From Pokkaliibacter plantistimulans (GTDB lineage Bacteria > Pseudomonadota > Gammaproteobacteria > Pseudomonadales > Balneatricaceae): a stretch of DNA of 64,000 nucleotides. The DNA lies in assembly GCF_046844695.1 (NCBI RefSeq), contig NZ_CP177354.1, positions 4,340,001-4,404,000 of the forward strand, read 5' to 3'. The notes beneath the pieces were generated by a model. The model was not told where the DNA came from, did not search any database, and worked only from the letters and a program-made list of their open reading frames with translations. The translations under genes and the position numbers were made by a program. Position 1 is the stretch's first letter. Every line of letters starts with the position of its first letter. Of this stretch, positions 35,188 to 44,144 are shown one piece after another.

Positions 35188-35700
35188 TTACTGTCGGTGC
35201 CCATCGTGGGCTTTCAGCCATGCGGCGGCAGCCTCAGCATCACTTTCACGCGCATCCACCCAGTAACTGTCATTATCTGTTTCCTCCTTTTTCCAGAACG
35301 GCGCGCGGGTTTTCAGCATATCCATGATGTACTCACAGGCAGCAAACGCATCCTTCCGGTGACTGCTGGCCACGGCGACAAACACAATGATGTCTCCGGG
35401 CAGCATTCTGCCGACTCTGTGTACCACCAGCGCATCCTGCAGCTGCCAGCGCGTTTGCGCCTCCAGCAGCAACTGATGCAGTACCTTCTCGGTCATGCCT
35501 GGATAGTGTTCCAGCGTCAGCGCTGTCACTTCGGGGCGCTCATTAAAATCACGCACCAGCCCGCTGAAGCTGACGATGGCACCTGTCGGATACTCGTCAG
35601 ACTGCCCATCGTACGGCTGAAAATGCTGTAACATCCCTTGCAGATCCAGAGGTGAAGACTGAACCCGGGCGCGTTGCGGTGGAATATTCCCCTGCTTCAT
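35188..35700 (-). CDS. moaE: Molybdopterin synthase catalytic subunit MoaE
   Basis: MoaE transfers sulfur from the MoaD C-terminus to precursor Z to make molybdopterin. The 170-residue protein has GAIVSFSGLVRDFNERPEVT ALTLEHYPGM, ALVVHRVGRMLPGDIIVFVA VASSHRKDAFAACEYIMDML KTRAPFWKKEE with the catalytic Lys residues in the KTRAPFWKKE loop. The N-terminus is about 20 residues longer than in E. coli. It is the last gene of the moa operon, starting 3 bp after moaD. Confidence 0.96.
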   Translation of the reverse strand: MKQGNIPPQRARVQSSPLDLQGMLQHFQPYDGQSDEYPTGAIVSFSGLVRDFNERPEVTALTLEHYPGMTEKVLHQLLLEAQTRWQLQDALVVHRVGRMLPGDIIVFVAVASSHRKDAFAACEYIMDMLKTRAPFWKKEETDNDSYWVDARESDAEAAAAWLKAHDGHRQ

Positions 35701-35703
35701 ACC

Positions 35704-35952
35704 TCAGCCTCCCGTCACCGGTGGGAAGAACGCCACTTCGTCACCATCGGCCAGCAGCTCCTGAGAGTCGACAATGGCCTGATTGACGGCCGTCAGCAGA
35801 TTGGGCTGGGCCAGACAACTGGCCCAGGGCTCGCCCTGTCCCTGTAACTGTGACAGCAACTCCGCCAGCGTCATCCCGGCCTGCCATGGCCATTGCAAAC
35901 CATCAATACCCAGCTCTTCACGCAGTCGGGCAAAAAATAGCACCTTGATCAT
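35704..35952 (-). CDS. moaD: Molybdopterin synthase sulfur carrier MoaD
   Basis: A ubiquitin-like 82-residue protein beginning MIKVLFFARLREELGIDG and ending DEVAFFPPVTGG. The C-terminal Gly-Gly is the thiocarboxylate site. Its ATG overlaps the moaC stop as ATGA, and it precedes moaE by 3 bp, so the two synthase subunits are made together. Confidence 0.96.
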   Translation of the reverse strand: MIKVLFFARLREELGIDGLQWPWQAGMTLAELLSQLQGQGEPWASCLAQPNLLTAVNQAIVDSQELLADGDEVAFFPPVTGG

Positions 35953-36443
35953 GCCTGTTCCTCCAGCGCGCTTATCTGCCAGTGGCCAGACTTGCCACCG
36001 CTTTTTTCCAGCAGCCTGATGTGTTCAATCACCATGCCTTTGTCGACCGCTTTACACATGTCGTAGAGGGTCAGAGCCGCCACGCTGGCCGCTGTCAGTG
36101 CTTCCATTTCCACCCCGGTCTGCCCTGCCAGTTTGGCACGGGTTTCGATACGCACCCGCTGCTGTTCAGGCAGCGCCTGCAGCTCAACCTTGACGGAAGT
36201 GAGCATCAGGGGATGGCAGAGCGGTATCAGCTCCCAGGTCCGTTTGGCCGCCTGAATACCAGCGATACGGGCCACTGCAAACACATCCCCTTTGGGATGT
36301 TTGCCATCGATCAGCAGGGCCATGCATTCGGCTGACATGCTGACCACAGCTTCGGCTCTGGCTTCACGCTGACTGACGGACTTGTCGGTCACGTCCACCA
36401 TGTGGGCATGGCCCTGACTATCAAGATGAGTAAGTTGTGACAT
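35949..36443 (-). CDS. moaC: Cyclic pyranopterin monophosphate synthase MoaC
   Basis: MoaC works with MoaA to turn GTP into precursor Z. The 164-residue protein starts MSQLTHLDSQGHAHMVDVTD, then KGDVFAVARIAGIQAAKRTW ELIPLCHPL with the conserved His and Lys residues, TGVEMEALTAASVAALTLYD MCKAVDKGM. The ATG at 36443 is chosen because it aligns with E. coli MoaC; another ATG lies three codons upstream. It overlaps moaD by 4 bp. Confidence 0.95.
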   Translation of the reverse strand: MSQLTHLDSQGHAHMVDVTDKSVSQREARAEAVVSMSAECMALLIDGKHPKGDVFAVARIAGIQAAKRTWELIPLCHPLMLTSVKVELQALPEQQRVRIETRAKLAGQTGVEMEALTAASVAALTLYDMCKAVDKGMVIEHIRLLEKSGGKSGHWQISALEEQA

Positions 36444-36495
36444 AGAAAACATCCACCACAGAACACTTATCTGAGCGGAGAACGTGAACTCGTTC

Positions 36496-37737
36496 TCAGC
36501 TCAGTACACCGTGAAAAGGAATAAACTGCAGCACCTCTCCGGCGGCAAATACCTTGCCAGCGGGAATCTCCAGCAAGCCGCTGGCAGCACAAGCCGTCGT
36601 CAACACACCTGAACTCTGATTACCCACCGGCACGGCGACTATCCCCTGCTCCGTTGTCTGCAATAGGGCACGAACGTATTCCGTTCGGCGCCCGGCGCTC
36701 TTGAGTGAGTACCCGGCCCTGACGTCAAAACGCGGTGCTGAAACCTGCTCCTGCCCCATGGAGCGCAGCAGGTAGGGACGCGCCAGCAGAGAGAACGTTA
36801 CCAGCACGGAAGCAGGGTTGCCCGGCAAGCCGATAAAGGGGGTGTCCCCCACCCGGCCAAAAGCAAAAGGCTTGCCCGGCTTGATTGCCAGTTTCCAGAC
36901 CAGCAGCTGGCCCAGTTCATTGACGGCCTGACGCACATGATCTTCTTCACCTACCGACACCCCGCCGGTGGTCATGATGATATCCGCCGAGGTGGCCGCC
37001 TCCTGCAGCGCCTGTGTGGTCAGCGCCAGCTGGTCAGGGACAATACCAAGGTTGATTACATCCAGCCCCAGCCCACGCAACAGCGCCTCAAGCATGAAGG
37101 CATTGGAGTTGTAGATCTGCCCGGGTTGCAGTGGCTGCCCCGGCGCTACCAGTTCATCTCCGGTGGTCAGTATGGCCACCCGAAGCGGACGAAACACGGC
37201 CACTTCGGCAATCCCGACAGAGGCCAGGACACCGAGATGGCTGGCCCCCAGACGCACTCCCGGCTCAAACAACACGGCACCCTGCTGGATATCTTGACCG
37301 GCCTTGCGCACATGCTGACCGGACGCAGGCTGAATCTGGATATGCACAGATTCCTTGCCCTGCTCATCGACGATGGCACGGCAGTCTTCCTGCATCACCA
37401 CGCTATCGGCGCCGACCGGCACCACCGCACCGGTGAAAATACGCACGGCCGTGCCGGGTTGCAGCGGCTCGGGAACACTACCGGCAGGGACACGCTGGCT
37501 GACCGGCAGTACGCCATCAGCACCGAAATCCGCAGCACGCAGGGCATAACCATCCATCGCGCTGTTGTCGGCTGGAGGTACCGACATGGGGCTGATGATT
37601 CCTTTGGCCAGTACCTTACCCAACGCCTGATGCAGCGGCAGGGTTTCTATCGGTGTCAACGGCAGCGCACGTGCCAGCAGAGTCGCCAGCACGTCGTCAA
37701 TGCTCTTCAGAGGTTCACGGACACAGCTGTCGCTCAT
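36496..37737 (-). CDS. moeA: Molybdopterin molybdenumtransferase MoeA
   Basis: MoeA inserts molybdate into adenylylated molybdopterin. The 413-residue protein has PPADNSAMDGYALRAADF in domain I-II, VAILTTGDELVAPGQPLQPG QIYNSNAFML and TTGGVSVGEEDHVRQAV in the MPT-binding domain III, KPGKPFAFGRVGDTPFIGLP GNPASV, and a C-terminal barrel domain. It overlaps moaB by 4 bp (ATGA). Its position inside the moa operon, between moaB and moaC, differs from E. coli, where moeA is with moeB. Confidence 0.95.
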   Translation of the reverse strand: MSDSCVREPLKSIDDVLATLLARALPLTPIETLPLHQALGKVLAKGIISPMSVPPADNSAMDGYALRAADFGADGVLPVSQRVPAGSVPEPLQPGTAVRIFTGAVVPVGADSVVMQEDCRAIVDEQGKESVHIQIQPASGQHVRKAGQDIQQGAVLFEPGVRLGASHLGVLASVGIAEVAVFRPLRVAILTTGDELVAPGQPLQPGQIYNSNAFMLEALLRGLGLDVINLGIVPDQLALTTQALQEAATSADIIMTTGGVSVGEEDHVRQAVNELGQLLVWKLAIKPGKPFAFGRVGDTPFIGLPGNPASVLVTFSLLARPYLLRSMGQEQVSAPRFDVRAGYSLKSAGRRTEYVRALLQTTEQGIVAVPVGNQSSGVLTTACAASGLLEIPAGKVFAAGEVLQFIPFHGVLS

Positions 37738-38270
37738 GCCTGCCCCCCAGTCTCTTTCGCTACAGGCTTGACCATTTCGACAAAGTTACAGGGCCGGTGC
37801 CGGCTGTCGAGCTGTTCGCGAATGATGCTGTTCCAGGCAGTCCGGCAGGCGCCGGTCGAGCCGGGCATGCAAAAAATCAGGGTACGGTTGGCAACCCCGG
37901 CCAGCGCACGGCTCTGGATGGTGGACGTGCCAATTTCACTGTAGGAAATCTGCCGGAACAGTTCGCCAAAGCCTTCGATGGTCTTGTCGAACAGCGGCTT
38001 CATGGCTTCCGGCGTCGAGTCACGGGCGGTAAAACCGGTGCCTCCCGTGATCAGCACCGCATGAATATCGGCATCAGCAATCCACTGCGACACCACTGCA
38101 CGCATCTGATATACGTCATCCTTCACAATGGTGCGCGTTGCCAGTGTGTGACCGGCCTCCTGCAAGCCGGCGACCAGCGCATCACCCGAGGTGTCATTGG
38201 CCGCGGTGCGCGTATCGGACACCGTCAGCACGGCGATATTGAGAGGTGTGAGATCAGTACTGAAGGCCAT
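37734..38270 (-). CDS. moaB: Molybdenum cofactor biosynthesis protein MoaB
   Basis: A MogA/MoaB-fold protein of 178 residues. Visible blocks are IAVLTVSDTRTAANDTSGDA, AVLITGGTGFTARDSTPEAM KPLFDKTIEGFGELFR, and IFCMPGSTGACRTAW. It binds molybdopterin; as no separate mogA is seen here, it may perform the adenylylation step, which is inference. The ATG at 38270 has GGGA upstream; another 12 bp earlier lacks a ribosome-binding site. It couples to moeA. Confidence 0.94.
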   Translation of the reverse strand: MAFSTDLTPLNIAVLTVSDTRTAANDTSGDALVAGLQEAGHTLATRTIVKDDVYQMRAVVSQWIADADIHAVLITGGTGFTARDSTPEAMKPLFDKTIEGFGELFRQISYSEIGTSTIQSRALAGVANRTLIFCMPGSTGACRTAWNSIIREQLDSRHRPCNFVEMVKPVAKETGGQA

Positions 38271-38371
38271 GGTATGTCCCATAAATCGGGGGGGTTAGAA
38301 AAGGGAAAACGGGGTAGTTACAAAAAAGAGCAACGAGCTGTCAGGGTTGTAGTGATGACAAACTTGTCAGA

Positions 38372-39469
38372 TCAGCCGCCCGTCATATTCATAAAACGCA
38401 GCACCTGCGGCTCGTCACTGAGCGAAAAATGATGGCGCTCAGGCTTGATCGCCATCGCTTCCATCAGAGTCTGGCGCAGACGCTGATCATCGCCGGGATA
38501 ACGACGCAGCACGGACTTCAAGTCCACAGAGTGCTCATTGCCAAGGCAAAGTAACAGGCGCCCTTCCACCGTCACCCGCACACGATTACAGGTGCTGCAG
38601 AAGTTATGGCTGTGGGGCGAGATAAAGCCGACACGGCTGCGCTGTCCGGGAATACGGTAGTAACGTGAGGGGCCGCCGGTCGTTTCTGCCGAGGCCACCA
38701 GACCATAGCGCTGTTGCAACTGCTCCAGCAAAGCGTCGTTGCCCAGATAGGTGTGCTGCAGATCACGGGTGCGCACTTCACCGAGCGGCATTTCTTCAAT
38801 GAAGCTGATGTCCATGCCACGCTCAATAGCGTAGTTCAGCAGATTATCCAGTTCATCAACGTTCTTGCCCTGTAACACCACGGTGTTGAGCTTGATGCGC
38901 TCAAACCCGGCATCCCGTGCCGCTTCGATACCCGCCAGTACCTGCTGCAGCTTGTCACGGCGGGTCATGTCAACGAAGCGTTCCGGCTTGAGGGTATCCA
39001 GACTGATATTGAGGCGCTTCACCCCGGCAGCCTTCAGCTCGCTGGCATAGCGACCAAGCTGCGAGCCATTGGTCGTCAGCGTCAGCTCTTCCAGCCCCGG
39101 CAGCTGCCCCAGCTGCTGAATCAGCCACATCACATTAGGGCGTACCAGTGGCTCTCCACCGGTCAGGCGAATCTTCTTCACTCCCATGGCCACAAAATTA
39201 CGCCCGACATCCGCCAGCTCCTCCAGACTCAGAATCTGTGCCCGACGCAGGAATGTGGTGTCTTCGTTCATGCAGTAAATACAGCGAAAATCACAACGAT
39301 CAGTGACCGACAGCCGCAGATAGCTGACACGCCGGCCAAAGTTGTCGATCAGCGATGGCATATCCGCAGACGAAGAGACGCCATTAGAGGAGGACGCTGG
39401 ATGCAAGACCGGTGATGCGTTATTGAAGTCGCCTGTAGACCCTGTAGACCTCTTAGACTCTGTAGACAT
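38372..39469 (-). CDS. moaA: GTP 3',8-cyclase MoaA (radical SAM)
   Basis: MoaA catalyses the first step of molybdenum cofactor synthesis. The 365-residue protein has the radical-SAM cluster motif CDFRCIYC, the GGEPLVRPNV SAM-binding segment, LNISLDTLKPERF and the C-terminal second cluster CSTCNRVRV...LLLCLG, and ends in the required Gly-Gly (MNMTGG). Start at 39469 follows AAGCAGGTAACT. The first 37 residues are a Ser/Thr-rich extension (MSTESKRSTGSTGD...) before the family begins at PSLIDNFGRRVSYLRLSVTD; its DNA holds short repeats of TGTAGAC. It begins the moa gene block after a 226-bp gap from mobB. Confidence 0.95.
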   Translation of the reverse strand: MSTESKRSTGSTGDFNNASPVLHPASSSNGVSSSADMPSLIDNFGRRVSYLRLSVTDRCDFRCIYCMNEDTTFLRRAQILSLEELADVGRNFVAMGVKKIRLTGGEPLVRPNVMWLIQQLGQLPGLEELTLTTNGSQLGRYASELKAAGVKRLNISLDTLKPERFVDMTRRDKLQQVLAGIEAARDAGFERIKLNTVVLQGKNVDELDNLLNYAIERGMDISFIEEMPLGEVRTRDLQHTYLGNDALLEQLQQRYGLVASAETTGGPSRYYRIPGQRSRVGFISPHSHNFCSTCNRVRVTVEGRLLLCLGNEHSVDLKSVLRRYPGDDQRLRQTLMEAMAIKPERHHFSLSDEPQVLRFMNMTGG

Positions 39470-39695
39470 AGTTACCTGCTTACCACTCAAGAAGTGCAGC
39501 GTCCCATCCACGACTTCACAACAATAAATGTAAGGTGGGCGATAGACATGATCGCCATTTACAGCAGCGGGACACACACAGTAAATCAGGTGCCACCTTC
39601 TGCCAGTTTGTCGATTCCGACCTTTGCTCGTTCTGTAGCGGCCGAGCACAGCAAACAACACGGCAATTCAGGACAAAACGCCTGATCCCGCACAG

Positions 39696-40238
39696 TCAGT
39701 CCAGACTGGGCGTGCTCGCCTGCCTGGATTCTTGGTAATCATGCCAGCACTTTTCAACATAGTCGGCGACCTGCTGTGGCTGGTTGATATCCAGCTGTGG
39801 CAGAGCAAGCTGGTCATCACAACCACCGTCCCACACCAGTGCCTGCACATATTCATCCTGACTATGCAGGAATGGCTTGCCGAGTGCGCACCGATGCAGC
39901 TCAATTTTTGGCCAGGGCGCATGGCGAAAGCCTTCCACCAGCACCATATCCAGCACCGACATATCAAGCAAGGCCAGCTGCTGCTGTAACTCCGCCTCCT
40001 GCTTTTCGCCATTTTCATGAAACACCACTGAACGCCAGGGTGTTACCAGCACCCCCTGCACTGCGCCAGCCTTACGCAGGCGATAGCTGTCTTTCCCCGG
40101 CTTATCCAGTTCGAGATCGTGGTGGGAGTGTTTGACCACACCAATACGGTAACCACGCTGGCAAAGAATACGCACCACCTGCTCCAGCAAGGTGGTCTTT
40201 CCTGTGCCACTGTATGCGGCAAAAATCAGAGTGAACAT
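39696..40238 (-). CDS. mobB: Molybdopterin-guanine dinucleotide biosynthesis protein MobB
   Basis: A 180-residue GTP-binding protein starting MFTLIFAAYSGTGKTTLLEQ, with the P-loop GTGKTT, then RGYRIGVVKHSHHDLELDKP GKDSYRLRKAGA, typical of MobB, and a Walker-B-like VLDMVLVEGFR. MobB assists MobA in adding GMP to molybdenum cofactor. The ATG at 40238 is preferred over a TTG five codons earlier, since the family starts at the P-loop strand. No mobA is in the window. Confidence 0.92.
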   Translation of the reverse strand: MFTLIFAAYSGTGKTTLLEQVVRILCQRGYRIGVVKHSHHDLELDKPGKDSYRLRKAGAVQGVLVTPWRSVVFHENGEKQEAELQQQLALLDMSVLDMVLVEGFRHAPWPKIELHRCALGKPFLHSQDEYVQALVWDGGCDDQLALPQLDINQPQQVADYVEKCWHDYQESRQASTPSLD

Positions 40239-40293
40239 CGTCACAGTTTCCAAAGTTCTGCAGTGCTGCGGGCAGGCTGACAGGCATTCTGCC

Positions 40294-40869
40294 CTAGCCT
40301 GCGAAAGAGGTGTCTATTTGCTGCCGTTGTAGCAATTTTTCAAGTAAATCAAGACCTTCTTGCCAGTCTCCCAACCCGCTTTCACCGTTGATATGACCCA
40401 GTGCACCGACTTCAACCAGACCGCTCCCCCAAGCCAGCGCCTGCTGATGAGCAAATTCCGGGCTGCTGTACGGGTCATTCAGGCTGGTGACCACCAGCGA
40501 AGGGAATGGTAATACCGCTGCTGGCAGGGGCGTAAATCCTCTTGCGGAAGGAGGATAGGCAGGCATGGCCGGATCAGGCACCGCCACCAGCAGCGCTGCG
40601 CGAATGCGATGTTTACTCTGGCTGGCCCAGTGCGCCAGCGTGAGGCATCCGAGACTGTGTGCGACAACGACGGTGTCCTCTCCCATGGTGGCCAGTGTCT
40701 CCTCCAGCCGCGCAACCCATTGCTGGCACTCCGGATTGTGCCAGTCATCCTGCTCGACACGCTGCCAGTAGGGAAACAATTGCTGCCAGCGACTTTGCCA
40801 GTGAGGCTCATCAGAGTTGCCAAAGCCCGGATGAATCAAAACGGGGTGATGCACTGCGCTGTCCTCCAT
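40294..40869 (-). CDS. RBBP9/YdeN-family alpha/beta hydrolase
   Basis: A 191-residue serine hydrolase of the RBBP9/YdeN (DUF452-like) group: VLIHPGFGNSDEPHWQSRWQ at the N-terminus, DTVVVAHSLGCLTLAHW with the nucleophile Ser, and the late GHINGESGLGDWQEGLDLL carrying the catalytic His, with the Asp of SLNDPYSSPE as probable third member. Substrate unknown. I chose the ATG at 40869; the frame runs upstream to 41046 but that part is Arg-rich and unlike the family. It lies between the HD-GYP gene and mobB. Confidence 0.85.
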   Translation of the reverse strand: MEDSAVHHPVLIHPGFGNSDEPHWQSRWQQLFPYWQRVEQDDWHNPECQQWVARLEETLATMGEDTVVVAHSLGCLTLAHWASQSKHRIRAALLVAVPDPAMPAYPPSARGFTPLPAAVLPFPSLVVTSLNDPYSSPEFAHQQALAWGSGLVEVGALGHINGESGLGDWQEGLDLLEKLLQRQQIDTSFAG

Positions 40870-40976
40870 ATTGATCGCAATGCTTCTGAGGGTACGCGGG
40901 GATGCTGTCAAAGTCACCGTAAGAACGTGTGCAGGTTCAAAAGGCCGCACTCTGACAGTAGTCAAAACAGCAGAGA

Positions 40977-42374
40977 CTAATCCGCCGCCGCTGTGCCGAT
41001 GGGGCCGGGAATACGTGCCAGTGCAGCTTCTAATGCTGCATAACAATTGGGATCAAGAGCCGTTCCGCGCATCTGCGCCATGATCGCCAGGGTTTTCGGT
41101 GTCGGAGTGGCTTCATGGTAGGGGCGAGCGGAAGAGATCGCATCAAAGATATCCGCCGTGGTGATGATGCGGGTAAAAGGCGTGATTTCCTCTGCTTGCA
41201 GACCGCGAGGATAGCCCGTGCCGTCCAGTCGCTCGTGATGCGCCGCTGCGACTCTGGCTAATGCCGAAAAGGCTTTGATCCTTGAGAGAATCTGCTCGGA
41301 GTAGGTAGCATGCATTTTCACCGCCTCCCATTCCTGCGGGTCCAGCTTGCCCGGCTTGTCCAATACGGTATTGCTGACCCCAAGCTTGCCTACATCATGC
41401 AGCAGTGCTCCCCGCTTCAGCCAGCGCCGCACAGGCATGGAATAACCCATTTCCTCAGCCACAAGGTCGGTGTACAACCCGACACGTTCACTATGACCGG
41501 CCGTGTAAGGGCTTTTTGAGTCCACCACCTGACCAAAGGCCGCTGCAATCTCATCCATGTAATCATCATCCAGCGGCAGCCAGTGCTGAGCCGGTTCCAG
41601 ACTGACAACGAAGTCCTGCAACTGCGGATGCGTCAGCACCTCCCAGAACCCTGGTCGTACGGCGACCTGCTCAAGCGCCACCACCACCGCAGGATCAAAC
41701 CACAGGCCAGTGCGCATACGCGCCTCTCGCAGCGCGGCCTTCGGCCCGGAGACCAGAAAGAACACGTCAACCACCTGGCACAGCAGCGCAATACGGGCGT
41801 ACAACGGAATAGCATCGCCACTGAGCCCTTCAGGTTTACCTTTGCCATTCCAGTGTTCATCCAGACTGTGAATGCCCTCAGCCACCCCTTCGCTGAAGCG
41901 CAACTGGCGGGCGATGGCAGCTCCACGTTCACAACGGGTGCGAATCAGCTCTTTGGAGTAGTCTTCACCGTTCTGAAAAATATCCAGCACACGACGAAAG
42001 CGCTCGGCCAGCCCGGCTTCAAGGCCGGTGTGTTTGAGCACAAAGTTGACCACCTGCGGCAGCCCGCCATTCACCCACTTGTACTCGCGTTTGAAGGCCA
42101 GATCATCGGTGAGGTACAGCTCACAGATACGAGCAGCATTACTGCTACACCCCAGATCCTTGAGCAGCAGGGTGTAATACAGCTCCCACATCTGCTCATC
42201 ACTCAGGCCGAGCTTTTCACCGATATGCATGCCGATCCAGCACACACGCATGCAGTGGCCCGGCGGCTGACCTTCGGTCATATCCAGCGCATGACTGAGC
42301 GCACTGATCAGTTCAGCACGCGACAGCTCTGATACCTCAGGCAGATGGAGATTATCCAGTACGGATCGATTCAC
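40977..42374 (-). CDS. Double HD-GYP protein (c-di-GMP phosphodiesterase type)
   Basis: A 465-residue protein with two HD-related modules. The N-terminal one (about 25-260) is degenerate: HCMRVCWIG and KDLGCSSN replace the usual HD, and SLDEHWNGKGKPEGLSG echoes the GYP region. The C-terminal one (about 280-450) is complete: AGHSERVGLYT, RGALLHDVGKLGVSN near residue 326, AAHHERLDGTGYPRGL near 386, and RIITTADIFDAISSARPYHE. It should hydrolyse c-di-GMP through the second module, with the first perhaps sensory or structural. It is a second c-di-GMP gene in this window, monocistronic or followed by the RBBP9-like gene. Confidence 0.92.
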   Translation of the reverse strand: MNRSVLDNLHLPEVSELSRAELISALSHALDMTEGQPPGHCMRVCWIGMHIGEKLGLSDEQMWELYYTLLLKDLGCSSNAARICELYLTDDLAFKREYKWVNGGLPQVVNFVLKHTGLEAGLAERFRRVLDIFQNGEDYSKELIRTRCERGAAIARQLRFSEGVAEGIHSLDEHWNGKGKPEGLSGDAIPLYARIALLCQVVDVFFLVSGPKAALREARMRTGLWFDPAVVVALEQVAVRPGFWEVLTHPQLQDFVVSLEPAQHWLPLDDDYMDEIAAAFGQVVDSKSPYTAGHSERVGLYTDLVAEEMGYSMPVRRWLKRGALLHDVGKLGVSNTVLDKPGKLDPQEWEAVKMHATYSEQILSRIKAFSALARVAAAHHERLDGTGYPRGLQAEEITPFTRIITTADIFDAISSARPYHEATPTPKTLAIMAQMRGTALDPNCYAALEAALARIPGPIGTAAAD

Positions 42375-42595
42375 AGACAGCTTCCAGCCAACAACAGCAA
42401 CAGTGCAATCTCAAGTTAAGCAGGGAATACCAGTCCGTGGCGAGATTTTCGAAGAGCTTGGAAAACAGTGAAGGCAACGCTGTAGCGTCACAATAGCAAG
42501 GGCCATGGATGGCCGGATAATGGTAAAAGCCGACGGCAGACGATGGCTTCTTTGCCGGTGAAGGGAAGAAGCCATGCCCGTCAGCAGCCAACAGC

Positions 42596-43015
42596 TCAGA
42601 CCAGAGGCGTCCGTCGCATGGATTTAACGTCGCTACGCTGACGTTTATGTTCCATCCGCTTCTGTCGGGACGAATAGCTGGGCTTGGTGGCAATCCGGGG
42701 ACGCTGCGGCGCCAGCGCCTGTCCCACGACATCACGCAAGCGCTCAACAGCGGCCTGCTTGTTTTGCAGCTGGCTGCGATAAGCCTGTGCCTTGATGATG
42801 AATACCCCATCCTTGCTGAGACGGTCATCACGTACACACAGCAATCGCTGTTTGCACTCCTCAGGCAACGATGAAGCGCGAATATCAAAGCGCATCTGTA
42901 CTGCGCTGGACACTTTGTTGACGTTCTGACCACCCGCGCCTTGTGAGCGTATCGCCTGAAAATCCAGTTCGTCTTCGGCGATGCTGAGGTAGGGAGTGAG
43001 CAATATACGATCCAA
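42596..43015 (-). CDS. arfB: Peptidyl-tRNA hydrolase ArfB (YaeJ)
   Basis: ArfB rescues ribosomes stalled without a stop codon. The GGQ motif stands in IRSQGAGGQNVNKVSSAVQM RFDIRASSLPEECKQRL, followed by DGVFIIKAQAYRSQLQNKQA and a basic tail (RIATKPSYSSRQKRMEHKRQ RSDVKSMR) that enters the mRNA channel. I prefer a TTG start at 43015, because AGGAG lies 6 nt upstream and the resulting 139 residues equal E. coli ArfB in length. An ATG at 43075 gives 20 more residues but has no ribosome-binding site. Confidence 0.9.
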   Translation of the reverse strand: MDRILLTPYLSIAEDELDFQAIRSQGAGGQNVNKVSSAVQMRFDIRASSLPEECKQRLLCVRDDRLSKDGVFIIKAQAYRSQLQNKQAAVERLRDVVGQALAPQRPRIATKPSYSSRQKRMEHKRQRSDVKSMRRTPLV

Positions 43016-43118
43016 CCCGTTCTCCTGATCTCCAACGCCTCTGCGTCGGCTTGGCAAAGTGTAAAAAGTAGACATGGTGTAAGCAGAGGGTGGCGTGCTC
43101 TGCCACGCCGGACAGCCT

Positions 43119-43484
43119 TTATGCTGTCGCTTTTTCCTGAACCAGAACCCAGGGCTTTACCACCACGGCCCACAATAAGGGATTATGCTCATGCCAGTGC
43201 AAGGCCTGCTGTACCGTGGTCTTGCCTACCAGGCCCTGACGCAGCCAGCCCTGAATCTGTTCGGCACGGTCTTCTGCAAAGGCCAGCGCCACCGCCACCA
43301 GATCAAGCTCTGCAGCGACAGATACCAGATCACCACTGGCAAAAAAGCGTTCCACTTCCTTCCAGCTGATCTGTGCCGTCTCCAGATTGATCTTGTGCTG
43401 CAACAGGGTGCGATCAGCCTCCCCTGCGAACGGCAAGCCGTCTTGTGACTCATTCATTGCTTTTGTATCGCTCTCATTGGTCAA
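43119..43484 (-). CDS. DUF2288 family protein
   Basis: A small soluble protein of 121 residues with the DUF2288 pattern: LLQHKINLETAQISWKEVER FFASGDLVSVAAELDLVAVA, and the C-terminal PLLWAVVVKPWVLVQE. The family is widespread in gammaproteobacteria and has no known function. The open frame starts at TTG 3 bp after the preceding lipoprotein's stop; an ATG at 43457 is the alternative and would give 112 residues. Spacing indicates an operon with the lipoprotein. Confidence 0.8.
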   Translation of the reverse strand: MTNESDTKAMNESQDGLPFAGEADRTLLQHKINLETAQISWKEVERFFASGDLVSVAAELDLVAVALAFAEDRAEQIQGWLRQGLVGKTTVQQALHWHEHNPLLWAVVVKPWVLVQEKATA

Positions 43485-43487
43485 GGT

Positions 43488-44144
43488 TCATTTGACCTGA
43501 TATTGCTGCAATGCATAGGTTTCAATGCCCTGCAGACGCTGAATCTCTACCTTCACCAGACCGACACCCTTGGCATAGAACTCTATCCGTTTCTCATTGA
43601 TGCCCGTCTTGAAGGTATACATATCGCAGTCAAAAACCCCAGCAGGAACTCTCAGTGGCAACTTGCAGTGCTGATAGTTAATCCAGCCACCTTCGTTCTG
43701 GTAGTCACGCTGCTGTCCGTTGGGTGACACCAGGTTCTGCTCGACACGAGGCGTGGCTTCCGTCAGCGCAGGCGCCTGATAAAAGTCCACGGCCTCATCC
43801 AGAGAACCATCCGCATTGCCGCGCACCCAGTGCCCTGTACCCAGCACATCATAGTAGTACCAGGGCTGACCATTGAGCATCTGGATCTTCTCTACTTTTG
43901 AACTGACCAGTCTGGCAGGGTCACCATTCACCACATAGCTCCAGCTGTTGCCCACTTTGAGGGGCACCACGGCATCCACAGCGTGATTGATAAAATCATC
44001 CTGATTGATACGTGGCTGCAGATTGCCATCAGTACTCTGCGGTGCGGCCTCACCCGATGAGGACGAGCCCAGCAACGATTGTGGCTTGAGATCACAGCCA
44101 CTGACTCCCAGAGCCAGCGCCAGACAAACTAACTTCTTGATCAT
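43488..44144 (-). CDS. Putative lipoprotein of unknown function
   Basis: A 218-residue predicted lipoprotein: MIKKLVCLALALGVSGCDLK has a lipobox with Cys near residue 17. A Ser/Gly-rich linker follows, then DAVVPLKVGNSWSYVVNGDP, VSPNGQQRDYQNEGGWINY and a C-terminal part with two further Cys (YQHCKLPLRVPAGVFDCDMY TFKTG), probably a disulfide pair in the periplasm. The PLKVGNSWSY and RVPAGVFDCDMYT pieces recur in bacterial envelope proteins of unknown role; the rest is not recognised. The ATG 11 codons into the open frame gives the proper signal peptide. It heads the DUF2288 gene pair. Confidence 0.65.
   Translation of the reverse strand: MIKKLVCLALALGVSGCDLKPQSLLGSSSSGEAAPQSTDGNLQPRINQDDFINHAVDAVVPLKVGNSWSYVVNGDPARLVSSKVEKIQMLNGQPWYYYDVLGTGHWVRGNADGSLDEAVDFYQAPALTEATPRVEQNLVSPNGQQRDYQNEGGWINYQHCKLPLRVPAGVFDCDMYTFKTGINEKRIEFYAKGVGLVKVEIQRLQGIETYALQQYQVK

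Noticed and set aside
36937..37944. 335-codon rightward frame opposite moeA
   Set aside because: It is the antisense of moeA; composition is His/Arg/Gln-rich with no recognisable domain.
39470..39695. Molybdenum-cofactor riboswitch before moaA
   Set aside because: The position would suit it, but I could not recognise the conserved core in this 226-bp gap.
42352..43173. 273-codon leftward frame overlapping arfB
   Set aside because: Rich in Arg, Ser and Cys with no family; arfB in another frame has the GGQ motif and clear homology.
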